From: Oleiphilus sp.
GTDB taxonomy: Bacteria > Pseudomonadota > Gammaproteobacteria > Pseudomonadales > Oleiphilaceae
Assembly: GCA_006212045.1 (NCBI GenBank)
Contig: PZPK01000003.1
Span: 155,903-219,902 of the forward strand
DNA length: 64,000 nt
Direction of reading: 5' to 3'
The position numbers and the translations under genes are program-made. This document shows, one piece after another, positions 38,702-47,169 of the stretch; within the stretch, counting starts at the first letter, position 1, and each line of letters opens with the position of its first letter. The notes under the pieces were generated by a model. It did no database searches. It saw only the letters and a program-made list of their open reading frames with translations, and was not told where the DNA came from.

Positions 38702-39478
38702 TTACCAGCGACTGATATTCTGCTTAATGTGCTCACGCAGCCGTTCTTTCTGTTCGGCGCATTTCGGGTGATATTTCACCAGATACTCAAACAAATGATT
38801 GCTGGAATCACGGATCATTTTGCCCATATCCGCAATAAAATCCTGCTCCGGGGTAATACTCCAGATATAGGGGTGCGTCAGAAATTGAATCTTTGGATAT
38901 CTTGCTTCGGAAAATACTTTGCACATACAGCCCTCATACCAACCCTGACTATCCGATAAATACTTGATATCGGAAAACAGGGGTTTTTCATAGCTGTGCC
39001 TGATGCCCGGAATGGGGGAGTTGAGGATCTGTTCCTGGAAACGGTGAGGGTTGTGAAAAGAAATCATCTCCACTGGCGAAACGCCAGTGAGCGCCTTGAA
39101 TAATGATTGCTCGGTACTTACCTGGGAGCCAATTTCTGAAAGTTCCACGTCCTCGTCCCAGGTCAAATCCAGGTGTATGCCGAGATCATGTCCCTGCTCA
39201 CTCAGCTTTCTGATAATGCCGAGATTTTCGGTTTCTCTGACATTGTAGATGCGTGACACTATCTGATAGAAATAGGTGCTGCGAATGCCCAGCGCATGTT
39301 CAATATCCCCCATCATGCCGGCCAGGTCTGGTCGGTAATCGATGTCATGACGCAGAATGCAGTATTTATCGGGAGCATTCTTTGACTCCGCTTCCTCATA
39401 GCTGATGAATTGGTATCCCGCATCCAGCGCGCTTTGGAGAATTTCCCGATAGTGTTTGTAAGAAAAATCACAATGCAT
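38702..39478 (-). CDS. Polysaccharide-deacetylase-like protein
   Basis: A 258-residue protein with RHDIDYRPD, the NodB-like motif carrying metal and catalytic Asp, and GHDLGIHLDLTW with the histidine motif, so a carbohydrate-deacetylase (CE4-like) fold is likely. MHCDFSYKHYREILQSAL is taken as the start at 39478; the frame runs further upstream, but that part overlaps the preceding gene and looks unrelated. The gene follows the GNAT-like gene by 13 bases on the same strand, indicating a two-gene operon. The substrate is unknown; a surface glycan is a guess. Confidence 0.62.
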   Translation of the reverse strand: MHCDFSYKHYREILQSALDAGYQFISYEEAESKNAPDKYCILRHDIDYRPDLAGMMGDIEHALGIRSTYFYQIVSRIYNVRETENLGIIRKLSEQGHDLGIHLDLTWDEDVELSEIGSQVSTEQSLFKALTGVSPVEMISFHNPHRFQEQILNSPIPGIRHSYEKPLFSDIKYLSDSQGWYEGCMCKVFSEARYPKIQFLTHPYIWSITPEQDFIADMGKMIRDSSNHLFEYLVKYHPKCAEQKERLREHIKQNISRW

Positions 39479-39491
39479 TGTAGAGGTCTCT

Positions 39492-40436
39492 TTAATAAAC
39501 ATCCGAATAGCACATCTGCAGGTCATAGCCGGATGTTGGAATGTCCTGGTCGACCAGTGCATAGCGCTCAAGATCTTTCACGTTTCGGTAAGCAGATTGC
39601 TCCAACGCGCCTGCAAATGGTGATACTAAAGGACACCACAGGCTGACAAGCCGGCAGGCTCTCGCAGCAAAATGATAGTCTGCAAATTGTAGAATCTGAT
39701 GCAGAAATTCTGGGCTGCTGTTATCAAACGCCACCAGACAAATATGGCCTCTGTTCAGATTGTTCGCGATGTCCTGATACCTTTTCAATACGAGAATGGC
39801 TGAGGCGTCGCCTGAGGATATGCGGAAGGCGTCATAGTTAGCATTGGGATGAAGAAAGAAGCGCCAGTTAAGATATTCAGTATCAAGATTCAGACTGAAC
39901 TCAAAACCCTTCTGGTAGGCATCCAGGATGGCTTTATCCTCGTCACCAAAGCGCATCAATGGCCGATAGTTAAATGCCTTGTCCAAAGGAAAACTTGCAG
40001 TATCAAGGATTTCCTTTTCCCACAGCGGAACACGGCAAAGGATTTTCCAGCCGTTGCGAATAAAGAAACGATGGGAGTTCTCGTTCGGAAATGTGATGTT
40101 GGGACACGCTTGTGCGCCCCGGATATCATCATCAATCAGCCCCAAAAGTTTGGAGAAAAGGCCCTTGCCTCTGGCTTCAGCTGCAGTAATAACATCCTGC
40201 ACCCGGTAGCCGGTGTATAAAGCACCTCGATACTGCAGAGGGACAGCAATTGCCGCTGCATTGGCAATAATGCTCGCAGATCCTTCGGCAATGCGGTTAA
40301 TTGCCTTTCCTGCAGGATTCTTATAGGTTTGCCAGGTCAGAGAGGATTCTGACCATAATTCCGGATACCCTGTTTTCAATAGATTGAGAAGATTTGGGTA
40401 ATCCAGCACGCCTGCAATTCTGGTTTGGTTCGGCAT
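39492..40436 (-). CDS. GNAT-like N-acetyltransferase family protein
   Basis: A 314-residue protein. YRVQDVITAAEARGKGLFSKLLGLI resembles GNAT motif A (acetyl-CoA binding, the xxRGKG loop), and FPNENSHRFFIRNGWK is a typical GNAT motif B. The second half may be another, degenerate GNAT fold or a partner domain. MPNQTRIAGVL at 40436 is chosen as start because the further upstream frame is low quality. It precedes the deacetylase-like gene. The pair suggests acyl-group remodelling of a sugar, which is inference only. Confidence 0.58.
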   Translation of the reverse strand: MPNQTRIAGVLDYPNLLNLLKTGYPELWSESSLTWQTYKNPAGKAINRIAEGSASIIANAAAIAVPLQYRGALYTGYRVQDVITAAEARGKGLFSKLLGLIDDDIRGAQACPNITFPNENSHRFFIRNGWKILCRVPLWEKEILDTASFPLDKAFNYRPLMRFGDEDKAILDAYQKGFEFSLNLDTEYLNWRFFLHPNANYDAFRISSGDASAILVLKRYQDIANNLNRGHICLVAFDNSSPEFLHQILQFADYHFAARACRLVSLWCPLVSPFAGALEQSAYRNVKDLERYALVDQDIPTSGYDLQMCYSDVY

Positions 40437-40758
40437 AGTGTAGGTCTGTTTGTGTTTTGGGAACGCTGAGCCTGCGCCAATTCGACAGAGAAACGCGGCG
40501 CAGGTGCGACTCAACTCAGGGAACCCGGATACTGGTTCAAAGTAAGCCTAATAAAACAGGCAATCGGAAGGATTTCAAGTGCCATTGCAAAGCTTTAATT
40601 CTGCCGAACTTGATTGCCCCGTATTCCGAAGGAAGGCAGCCTTGCATCGCCCATCGTTTTCAGCGCGCGAATAGCGCAATGATTATGGCCACCATATTGC
40701 TTATTATCCGCCAGATTTTTATTTTTGCCGATGTGCGCACACCAAAAGCGAGAAAACG
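40437..40758. other. Divergent intergenic region of the accessory cluster
   Basis: These 322 bases separate the minus-strand GNAT gene from the plus-strand methyltransferase. No gene is seen. A TTGCCGATG near 40727 resembles a sigma-28 -10, but no matching -35 exists at the right spacing. Confidence 0.4.
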
Positions 40759-41910
40759 ATGAAAACAATTGAGCACTGCCCCCTGTGCGATTCCGCTAAC
40801 ATTGTTGCTACAGATGTCCATAGAAGCTTCTTTCTCCTGAATCGCAAAGAATGTGTTGAGGTAGCCTACAGTACTTGTCTGGACTGTCAGTTTATCTTTC
40901 AGAGCGAGTATATCGGTGATGCAGAGCTGGCTGATTATTATGAGAACAGCCCATGTCTTCGGCGAAAGGAGATTACCGATATCGAGGCGGTGGTATTTAA
41001 TAAACAATCGGACTTCATTAACCGCGATCAACAATTATTCGGCAAGAAAGTACTCGAAATAGGTGCCGATACCGGCCAGTTTCTGATGCACTTGAAGCAC
41101 AGTTTTAACTGCGACGTCTATTTTGATGAAATGAGCGTCAGCGCAAAAGAAATCATGAACTCCAGAGAGGGCTTTGTTGATTACGCTTTACTCAAGGACA
41201 AGCCGAAGCTGGATGTGGTTGTTGCCCGACATGTGCTTGAACATATCTTCGATGTAAACGGATTTATCCGGTATTTGTTTTCGATATTGTCAGATCAGGG
41301 CAGGGTATTTGTAGAAGTTCCGGATTGGAGTTTTCTGGATGATAAAAACGATCCCTACATGTTTGAGCATTTGAATCAGTTTAATTCCTATAATCTTGGG
41401 CTTCTGTTCAAACGATGTGGTTTTGTTGTCGAGCAAATAGAGATGGATATTGTGGATGGATCTCGCTCAACACCTAATCGTGTCCTCAGATTGCTGGCCC
41501 GTAAATCCGGTGTTGCAGCGCTGGGGGATCATCGACTGCTGGAAAACATTGCAGCGCATAACCGGCTGCAAAAGCAGGTGGCCAATAAGCTCAACACTTT
41601 TTTGCAGCGTCATCATGGAAAGTCGATAGGGATTAGTCCCGCCAGCCATTATACTTTTGAGCTGTTTCTTAACAGTGATTTGAAAGATCAACAAGTCCTT
41701 TGTCTGTTCGATAACGATAAAAAGAAAGAGGGCGAGTCGTTTATGGGAAAACAGATTGTCGCGTCAAAGAGGGTAGACGAGTATCAGCCTGAGCTGATAC
41801 TGGTGCTTACAATAGGCGGCTATATGAATGAAATCCGGCATTTCTTCGAGCAGGCCAGCCCGGAGTCAGACGTTGTTACGCTGGAAGACATTCTGTATCA
41901 GGAAGAATAA
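40759..41910 (+). CDS. SAM-dependent methyltransferase with N-terminal zinc-binding domain
   Basis: A 383-residue protein in three parts. An N-terminal Cys4-type zinc site (CPLC near residue 8 and CLDC near 39), a class I methyltransferase core (KVLEIGADTGQFL, VVVARHVLEHI, DQGRVFVEVPD), and a C-terminal domain with a Rossmann-like stretch (LFDNDKKKEGESFMGKQI). This layout is that of the C-methyltransferase/methyltransf_13-14 family acting on NDP-sugars or similar. The acceptor is unknown. Its end overlaps by 13 bases the stop of the convergent dioxygenase gene. Confidence 0.75.
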   Translation: MKTIEHCPLCDSANIVATDVHRSFFLLNRKECVEVAYSTCLDCQFIFQSEYIGDAELADYYENSPCLRRKEITDIEAVVFNKQSDFINRDQQLFGKKVLEIGADTGQFLMHLKHSFNCDVYFDEMSVSAKEIMNSREGFVDYALLKDKPKLDVVVARHVLEHIFDVNGFIRYLFSILSDQGRVFVEVPDWSFLDDKNDPYMFEHLNQFNSYNLGLLFKRCGFVVEQIEMDIVDGSRSTPNRVLRLLARKSGVAALGDHRLLENIAAHNRLQKQVANKLNTFLQRHHGKSIGISPASHYTFELFLNSDLKDQQVLCLFDNDKKKEGESFMGKQIVASKRVDEYQPELILVLTIGGYMNEIRHFFEQASPESDVVTLEDILYQEE

Positions 41911-42761
41911 TCGACATAGTTCAGATCGAACCTGCCGTAATCCTCGTGATTTTGCAGCCCCGCGTTTTCGTGCGCACTCAGGGTCATGTCCTTCGAGTAA
42001 TCGAAAAACCTGAGAACACTGGCGTAGCTTGTTTCCTGTGACATATTAGCAGAGCTGCGATGCACCATATTGCCCTCAAATACGACCAAGTCGCCTCTGC
42101 TACAGACCATTGGAACTTCTTCAAACTCCTCATGCTCGAAGTCAGGCAGGTAAAACTGTTTTAGCGGGGAGTTTTCGGCCTTGGCATTGATATAGGTGTA
42201 CTCTTTGACATACGAACCTTTTTTCAGAAACATGGTGCCATTGATTTCGTTTTTGTCTCTGAAATTGGGAAACCAGAATGTCAGCAGGTTTCTGCGCTTG
42301 GGGAAGCAACAATTCTTTTCCGAATGCCAGGAATAACGAAGCCGGGGATTCCCGGGAATACTGATAAACATCGCCGGGTAATGGCCAGGTATCACCAAGT
42401 GCTCTATCGGGCAAGAAAGTACCTGAGAAGCGAGTTCGGAGAGCGCAGAGTCCGCAACAAATTTGTTTTTGAAGTAGGAGTCGGCCAGACTTTTGTTGGC
42501 GATAAAAGCCGCATGCGGGTCGATATCCTCAAACAGATTAACGATCCGGTCCAGGTCTTCTGTTTCTGTATAGTTAGACGGATGATCACCCTTTGCCAGT
42601 TGTTTTCTAACCTCGCCAACACGCAATGCCTGAAACGCAAACTTCGCGATCACGCCTTTTTCCCACAGCTCCATTTGCGCTTCGCTAAAAAAGTTTTTAA
42701 GGATCACATATCCGTTGTCCCGATACTCTTGTTGCTGCTCAGTCGTTAACAGTCTTGACAT
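41898..42761 (-). CDS. Phytanoyl-CoA dioxygenase (PhyH) family protein
   Basis: A 287-residue Fe(II)/2-oxoglutarate dioxygenase-like protein. TTEQQQEYRDNGYVILKNFFSE is the usual PhyH N terminus. SWHSEKNC near the middle supplies one metal His with an acidic partner, NMVHRSSAN near residue 235 supplies the second His. Such enzymes hydroxylate lipids, amino acids or natural products. Its substrate is not predicted. It is convergent with the methyltransferase gene and has its own upstream region. Confidence 0.75.
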   Translation of the reverse strand: MSRLLTTEQQQEYRDNGYVILKNFFSEAQMELWEKGVIAKFAFQALRVGEVRKQLAKGDHPSNYTETEDLDRIVNLFEDIDPHAAFIANKSLADSYFKNKFVADSALSELASQVLSCPIEHLVIPGHYPAMFISIPGNPRLRYSWHSEKNCCFPKRRNLLTFWFPNFRDKNEINGTMFLKKGSYVKEYTYINAKAENSPLKQFYLPDFEHEEFEEVPMVCSRGDLVVFEGNMVHRSSANMSQETSYASVLRFFDYSKDMTLSAHENAGLQNHEDYGRFDLNYVDYSS

Positions 42762-43202
42762 TCAGTCCTCGCAGTAAAATGAATCTGTTGGCTCTGTTCG
42801 CTGTTTACCGGGCTCCTTGAAACGCTTGTACCGGTATGTTCGCTTTCGAATCGTGACAATAACGGCCTTAGCAAAAACTGTCTACTCCAACAAACAGTGA
42901 TTAAAACAGTGAAATTGAAAGCGAGGGAAGCGCAGGCTGAATAAGGACAGGGATTGAAAGCGGGAGAATGGCGAGCGCCATGTGTTCCTGGCCAAATTTC
43001 AGGCAAAAAAAAGGTACCAAGCTGCCGAAAAAAAACTTGATACCCGGAAAGAACGAAATCTTCGAAAACAACTAAGGAAAACGGCCTGAATGTTTTACTT
43101 ATTCGTTTTCGTTAGGGTAATAATAGAGGCTTAGAGGGCGTAGAATAATCGTCCATAGGGCTTAATTAGCAAAAATATTTGTAATAAAAGGCGTAATCCC
43201 AC
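42762..43202. other. 441-base gap with an orphan minus-strand terminator
   Basis: No gene is supported. Near 43013-43044 the minus strand has GGTATCAAG and CTTGGTACC (8 of 9 pairing) followed by eight T, a rho-independent terminator without an obvious minus-strand gene in front of it. This could end a small RNA from within 43046-43202, or read-through from farther right. Confidence 0.45.
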
Positions 43203-43655
43203 ATGGAAAACCGAGTACCACCCCCAATTTACATGCTGATCTTTGCAATTTTGAACTACCTGCTCCATTTGGCTTACCCCTTACAAATCGGTGATGAATT
43301 AGCCCGCAGATTCGTGGCTGCCACATTATTTGCTGTCGCTGCAATTTTTTTGCTCGCCTCGCTAAAGGACTTTATAAAAAACAAAACGACTGTCAATCCA
43401 CTTGATCCCGCCAAAGCCCGCACTCTGGTGATGAGCGGCGTGTTTAAGTTCAGCCGCAATCCGATGTACCTTGGGATGCTGTTGTTGCTGATGTCTTGGG
43501 CCTTGCTGCTGGGGAATCCGCTCGGCACGATTTCTGTGCTTGCCTTCGGAGGCGTAATGAATGTCTGGCAGATACGCCCCGAGGAAAGATTTCTAACAGA
43601 AAAGTTTGGTGAAGCTTATGCTGACTATTGCCGTAAAGTTCGGCGATGGCTTTGA
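43203..43655 (+). CDS. Small membrane methyltransferase, isoprenylcysteine carboxyl methyltransferase-like
   Basis: A 150-residue integral membrane protein with about four hydrophobic segments. The C-terminal SGVFKFSRNPMYLGMLLLLMSWAL and RPEERFLTEKFGEAYADYCRKVRRW match the ICMT/PEMT family signature, with the RNPMYLG and PEE-x-L motifs. Bacterial members methylate unknown lipid or peptide substrates. It stands between an intergenic gap and the convergent CBS gene, with no operon partner. Confidence 0.82.
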   Translation: MENRVPPPIYMLIFAILNYLLHLAYPLQIGDELARRFVAATLFAVAAIFLLASLKDFIKNKTTVNPLDPAKARTLVMSGVFKFSRNPMYLGMLLLLMSWALLLGNPLGTISVLAFGGVMNVWQIRPEERFLTEKFGEAYADYCRKVRRWL

Positions 43656-43665
43656 TGCAATACAG

Positions 43666-44307
43666 TCATACTTTTGAATCAAAAGCGCGTTTTGCAAGTA
43701 ATTGCTTGAGAATATCCGCACTGGTCACTACACCTGCCAGATCGCCGTTCTCTGTCACTGGCAGGCCATCTATGCCGCGTAGAAGCATGAAATCGGCCAG
43801 TGTTTTTACATCTGTTTCGGGGCCCGCTGAGACAACATCCTCGCGGCAAAAGTTCTCCAAGAGAATATTGTGCGCCGGCTCATCAGCGTGTTCCACCAAT
43901 TGATCCAGCAAATCGGACTCTGAGACGAATCCACACAGGAAATTCTGCTCATCCAGGATGGCAAGATGATGAATGGTATGACGCGCCATCATCTGCCATG
44001 CATCTGCAATACTTTCTGACTGCTTCGCGCTGATTGCTTTCCGCGTCATTATATTCCTAACCTTGCCCAGCTGAATCTTCGCTTCGGCCGACGTGCCTTC
44101 TTGGGGGGATGCGTGGCCAGAGGCCTCTCGATAGCTCTGCAACGCCTTGTTTCGGTTTCGCTCATCTGAAGGGCTCCTGTCCTGATTCGAAGAAATCGGT
44201 GTAATTTCTTCGGTCTCCGTTGTTTGGGGAATCTCACGAACGTAGTATCGACGGTCCAGCGGCGTCACCAAACGTTTAGTGATGTCATGCACATAGAACA
44301 CTGACAT
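43666..44307 (-). CDS. CBS-domain protein
   Basis: A 213-residue protein. The C-terminal 130 residues carry two CBS motifs: VRNIMTRKAISAKQSESIADAWQMMARHTIHHLAILDEQ and a second ending LRGIDGLPVTENGDLAGVVTSADILKQLL. CBS pairs bind adenosyl ligands and regulate. The N-terminal 80 residues are poorly conserved and polar, with no recognisable domain. It is convergent with the membrane methyltransferase, separated by 10 bases. Confidence 0.8.
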   Translation of the reverse strand: MSVFYVHDITKRLVTPLDRRYYVREIPQTTETEEITPISSNQDRSPSDERNRNKALQSYREASGHASPQEGTSAEAKIQLGKVRNIMTRKAISAKQSESIADAWQMMARHTIHHLAILDEQNFLCGFVSESDLLDQLVEHADEPAHNILLENFCREDVVSAGPETDVKTLADFMLLRGIDGLPVTENGDLAGVVTSADILKQLLAKRAFDSKV

Positions 44308-44567
44308 GTCGGACTCCTGTTAACTGAATGACCAGAGCATTTGATAAAGCCGCTCGCTGGGAAGAGATTGCTGCTGCAAGGGCCGCACTGATTGAAGCAT
44401 GCGGCTTGTCACGGGCTTTTTCAAGCTTGCCAAAGTGACTGTAATCAAATCATCCAGTTTGAAAGCTTGGCACTTGTGTGGTTTCTGATAACTACCTAAC
44501 ATACATGGCGCCAATACGGCCCGCGAAACGAATGATTTAAGCCAACCAAGAAAAGGTAATCTAGTTC

Positions 44568-45119
44568 ATGTCTCCTGAATTCCTGGCTCTTGATGCCTTG
44601 TTAAAACGCTTTGTCAGCAGTATAAAGCTGGAGACTGGCCTGTTGCCCGTCTTGACTGATTCAGGTTTGGGGGACTCAGAGTGCATCAGAGGCATTGACG
44701 CGAGCGAATCCGGGCAGCACTGGCGACCGGTTGAACGGGCCGATTCCAAAATATTCGAGGGGCTGGAACAAGCACTTGAACTCAGGTTTCCAGACGCGCT
44801 CAAGACATTCTTTGGCAGCTTCTGGAGTGAATCTATTTATGTTGAACATTGTTCCGGCCTCGTGTTTCAGTTGATCCAGCTATGGAACCCGGAAGATGAA
44901 GAGCGTCTAAAAGAGAATATTCTTGGCCATGTGTTTGCGAAACGAAAAAACCGTTTGCCGATCAACTATTTCATCGCCTGTACCGATGGTAACGAAGTGG
45001 TCTGCCTCGACCATGAAAGCGGAAAGGTCATCCTGGAAAGGCCGGGCTATCGCTCTCACCAGGTATTGGCAGAATCGCTTGATCAATTTCTCCTCGAACT
45101 CAACCCGCTTGTCGACTGA
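44568..45119 (+). CDS. syd: SecY-interacting protein Syd
   Basis: A 183-residue protein that matches Syd, a soluble gammaproteobacterial protein that binds SecY and monitors the translocon. Conserved points include PVLTDSGLGDSECI, the FWSESIYVEHCSGLVFQLIQLWNPEDEERLKENILGH core and PINYFIACTDGNEVVCLDHESGKV. It has its own upstream region and points toward the GATase gene. Its presence supports a gammaproteobacterial host. Confidence 0.92.
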   Translation: MSPEFLALDALLKRFVSSIKLETGLLPVLTDSGLGDSECIRGIDASESGQHWRPVERADSKIFEGLEQALELRFPDALKTFFGSFWSESIYVEHCSGLVFQLIQLWNPEDEERLKENILGHVFAKRKNRLPINYFIACTDGNEVVCLDHESGKVILERPGYRSHQVLAESLDQFLLELNPLVD

Positions 45120-45176
45120 TCTGCACTCGGCTTCGCAGCTAAACTGATATCAGATGTAATGATCCCCAGCTGCGGC

Positions 45177-45881
45177 TTACACCGCCAGGGTTGAGCCGCC
45201 TTGGTGAACCGCGTCAGAAAATGACTGAAATAAGCGTCGCTGTACAGCATGATAAGGCAAGTACTCCGGGTGCCATTGTACGCCGACCACATAACGTCGC
45301 TCCGGTATTTCAATCGCTTGTACGATGCCGTCTTCGTCCTGAGCGACCAGCTTAAGGTCGCTGCCCAGTTTATCAACGGCCTGATTATGCAGACTGTTAA
45401 CAGGGAATTCCTGTTGTCCGAGCGCTTTTGCCAGACGACTTTCTGTTTCTACTTTTACCGATTTAACAGGAAAGATACTCCATTTGTTCGGGGTGTGGTG
45501 ACGATACTTGCGAATATCGGCAAACAGCGTGCCGCCTAGCACGACATTGAGCAATTGCGCACCGCGACAGATGCCCAGAATAGGAATGTCCGACAGCAAA
45601 GCCCGTTCTATCAGTTTGAGTTCCAGTCGATCACGCTCAAGGTCATACCTGCGAGCGTTGATTGGTTTCATACCATACAGCTCCGGACCGATATCACTGC
45701 CCCCGCCAACCACAATGCCCTGTATATTTTCGCGTCGGCTGTCTCGCTTCGTGCTGACATAACTGGGGTTCAGCCCAACAGCCCGGGTAATCCAGCGTGT
45801 TGCCCCCCAGGCAAATCGCAGTCGCTTGTCAGGTCCTGTCACGATAATCTTAGGCGAAGCCGGGGTATCTTGGCCGCTCAT
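45177..45881 (-). CDS. Peptidase C26-type class I glutamine amidotransferase, paired with amidoligase
   Basis: A 234-residue protein of the gamma-glutamyl-gamma-aminobutyrate hydrolase (PuuD-like) family. The nucleophile is Cys105 in GICRGAQL, and His204/Glu206 in VQWHPEY complete the triad. VVGGGSDIGPELYG is the family N-terminal oxyanion region. It starts 3 bases after the amidoligase stop, so the two form an operon. Amidoligase/GATase-hydrolase pairs are known from comparative genomics, where the hydrolase is thought to edit or release gamma-glutamyl products. The substrate here is unknown. Confidence 0.85.
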   Translation of the reverse strand: MSGQDTPASPKIIVTGPDKRLRFAWGATRWITRAVGLNPSYVSTKRDSRRENIQGIVVGGGSDIGPELYGMKPINARRYDLERDRLELKLIERALLSDIPILGICRGAQLLNVVLGGTLFADIRKYRHHTPNKWSIFPVKSVKVETESRLAKALGQQEFPVNSLHNQAVDKLGSDLKLVAQDEDGIVQAIEIPERRYVVGVQWHPEYLPYHAVQRRLFQSFSDAVHQGGSTLAV

Positions 45882-45884
45882 GTC

Positions 45885-46901
45885 TTACGCCGCCTGACCA
45901 ATCATGCTTCCAATACGCTTGGCCCATTGGCCGGTCAGGTCTGAGAGAAGTCGACTGCGTTCTTCAAGATAGGCATCACAGACTTTCTGCAGGTCAGCAC
46001 TGCCGGCAAGCCTTTCGACCAGACACCAGCGATCCCAACTGGTAGCAACTCGCCATTCCGGGTTGTCAATGTCACAATTTGGTAGACGATAGTGGAAAGT
46101 AGGGCGCGATTTCACGCGATCGTCCTCAATCGCATCTTTCACCATCTCTGGTCTGAGATGACAGAAGAGTGGCAGCATGTCGAGGCTTCGATTGCGTGTC
46201 GGGTTGTGCGACAGGTAATCCGAAACAAGTTGATCAAGATCCGGGCGATAATGTGGGTCTAGCACCAGATCAATATAGTCGGAACCAAAGTGGTCAATAT
46301 AAGGCGTGACTCGACGAGCAAAATCTACTTGTTCCTGTTCCTTGATCCAATCAAAAAGGCAAAAGTATGCTTTCAGGTGCGCGGTGATGACACCGGCGTC
46401 AAGGCTAGGTAGCTCCGGGTTCAGATGCATACCAAAGGCATATCGTATCGAACCTCGTGTGCCGATTGCTCCGGATTTGCGAAGCATTGGTGTGAGTGTG
46501 TCAAATCTGGGCAATTCCGATAGCGCGATGGGGGGTGAGACAATTTCCCAAGGGACAAGCGCTTCTGCCGCCTTGGTCAGGGCATCCTTAGATGTTTTTT
46601 CCAAAAGCTCCATCATGTCTCCCTCGGAAGAGCTTTCCGCATGAAGACCAAGCACTTCCGCTATTTCCTTGAGATAGTCGGCATCCAACTCAATGGTGAA
46701 GTCTCCAAAGCAGGTATCGCTGACCGTGTAATCAAAAATTGTGTTGCAGACAATATCTCCACCAAATTCGGCTTTGACCAGATTAGCCATCTGTTCGGCA
46801 GTGAGTCCGGCCAGTTCAATCTCAACACCGATCCTGCGTTCTTTTCCATCGGCATTGGTTACCGGAATGGATGTGTTCAGGTCATCAAAAATCTGTTTCA
46901 T
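45885..46901 (-). CDS. Amidoligase-family protein (glutamine-synthetase-like fold)
   Basis: A 338-residue protein of the Amidoligase_2 type. Near its N terminus RRIGVEIELAGLTAEQM carries the E-x-E metal-binding motif, and later FGMHLNPELP and ITAHLKAYF match the catalytic core of this COOH-NH2 ligase group. Such enzymes make ATP-dependent amide bonds on small molecules or peptides. The start is ATG 46901 (MKQIFDDLNTSI), with GGAAGG at proper distance; the upstream frame extension has no support. It is transcribed from a sigma-54-type promoter at 47027 and is the first gene of the pair with the peptidase C26 protein. Confidence 0.82.
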   Translation of the reverse strand: MKQIFDDLNTSIPVTNADGKERRIGVEIELAGLTAEQMANLVKAEFGGDIVCNTIFDYTVSDTCFGDFTIELDADYLKEIAEVLGLHAESSSEGDMMELLEKTSKDALTKAAEALVPWEIVSPPIALSELPRFDTLTPMLRKSGAIGTRGSIRYAFGMHLNPELPSLDAGVITAHLKAYFCLFDWIKEQEQVDFARRVTPYIDHFGSDYIDLVLDPHYRPDLDQLVSDYLSHNPTRNRSLDMLPLFCHLRPEMVKDAIEDDRVKSRPTFHYRLPNCDIDNPEWRVATSWDRWCLVERLAGSADLQKVCDAYLEERSRLLSDLTGQWAKRIGSMIGQAA

Positions 46902-47026
46902 AAGTACCTTCCATTGACTACAGGGCAGGGTAAAGTCAGGATGGGTCCGACCCATAACAGCCCCTGCGTATCTTACTTGCCAGACACCTCCAGGTAGCCA
47001 CGTTTCCCTATTATGTATCGCGAACT

Positions 47027-47042
47027 AGCGAAGTCTGTGCCA
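47027..47042 (-). promoter_or_regulatory. Sigma-54-type promoter of the amidoligase operon
   Basis: The minus strand reads TGGCACAGACTTCGCT: a perfect TGGCAC -24 element, GG-N10-GC spacing and a TCGCT -12 element (one change from TTGCT). It lies about 125 bases before the amidoligase ATG and about 130 bases downstream of the sigma-54 activator stop codon. Confidence 0.75.
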
Positions 47043-47094
47043 AGTGGGCTGACAGCTTCGATGTGCCTAGCGCAACGGGCTCAGCCGCTTGTGG

Positions 47095-47124
47095 TTGTTT
47101 CGCTGAACACGATGGCGAAAACAA
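47095..47124 (-). promoter_or_regulatory. Inverted repeat upstream of the sigma-54 promoter (candidate activator site or terminator)
   Basis: TTGTTTCGC and GCGAAAACAA form an imperfect inverted repeat (one bulge) 53-82 bases upstream of the -24 element, the position expected for an enhancer-binding-protein site. It could instead be a terminator hairpin for the activator gene 46 bases upstream. Confidence 0.4.
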
Positions 47125-47169
47125 TGACTCAGAGAAATAATTTCTACCCGACAGGTAATTGTTTCCGGG

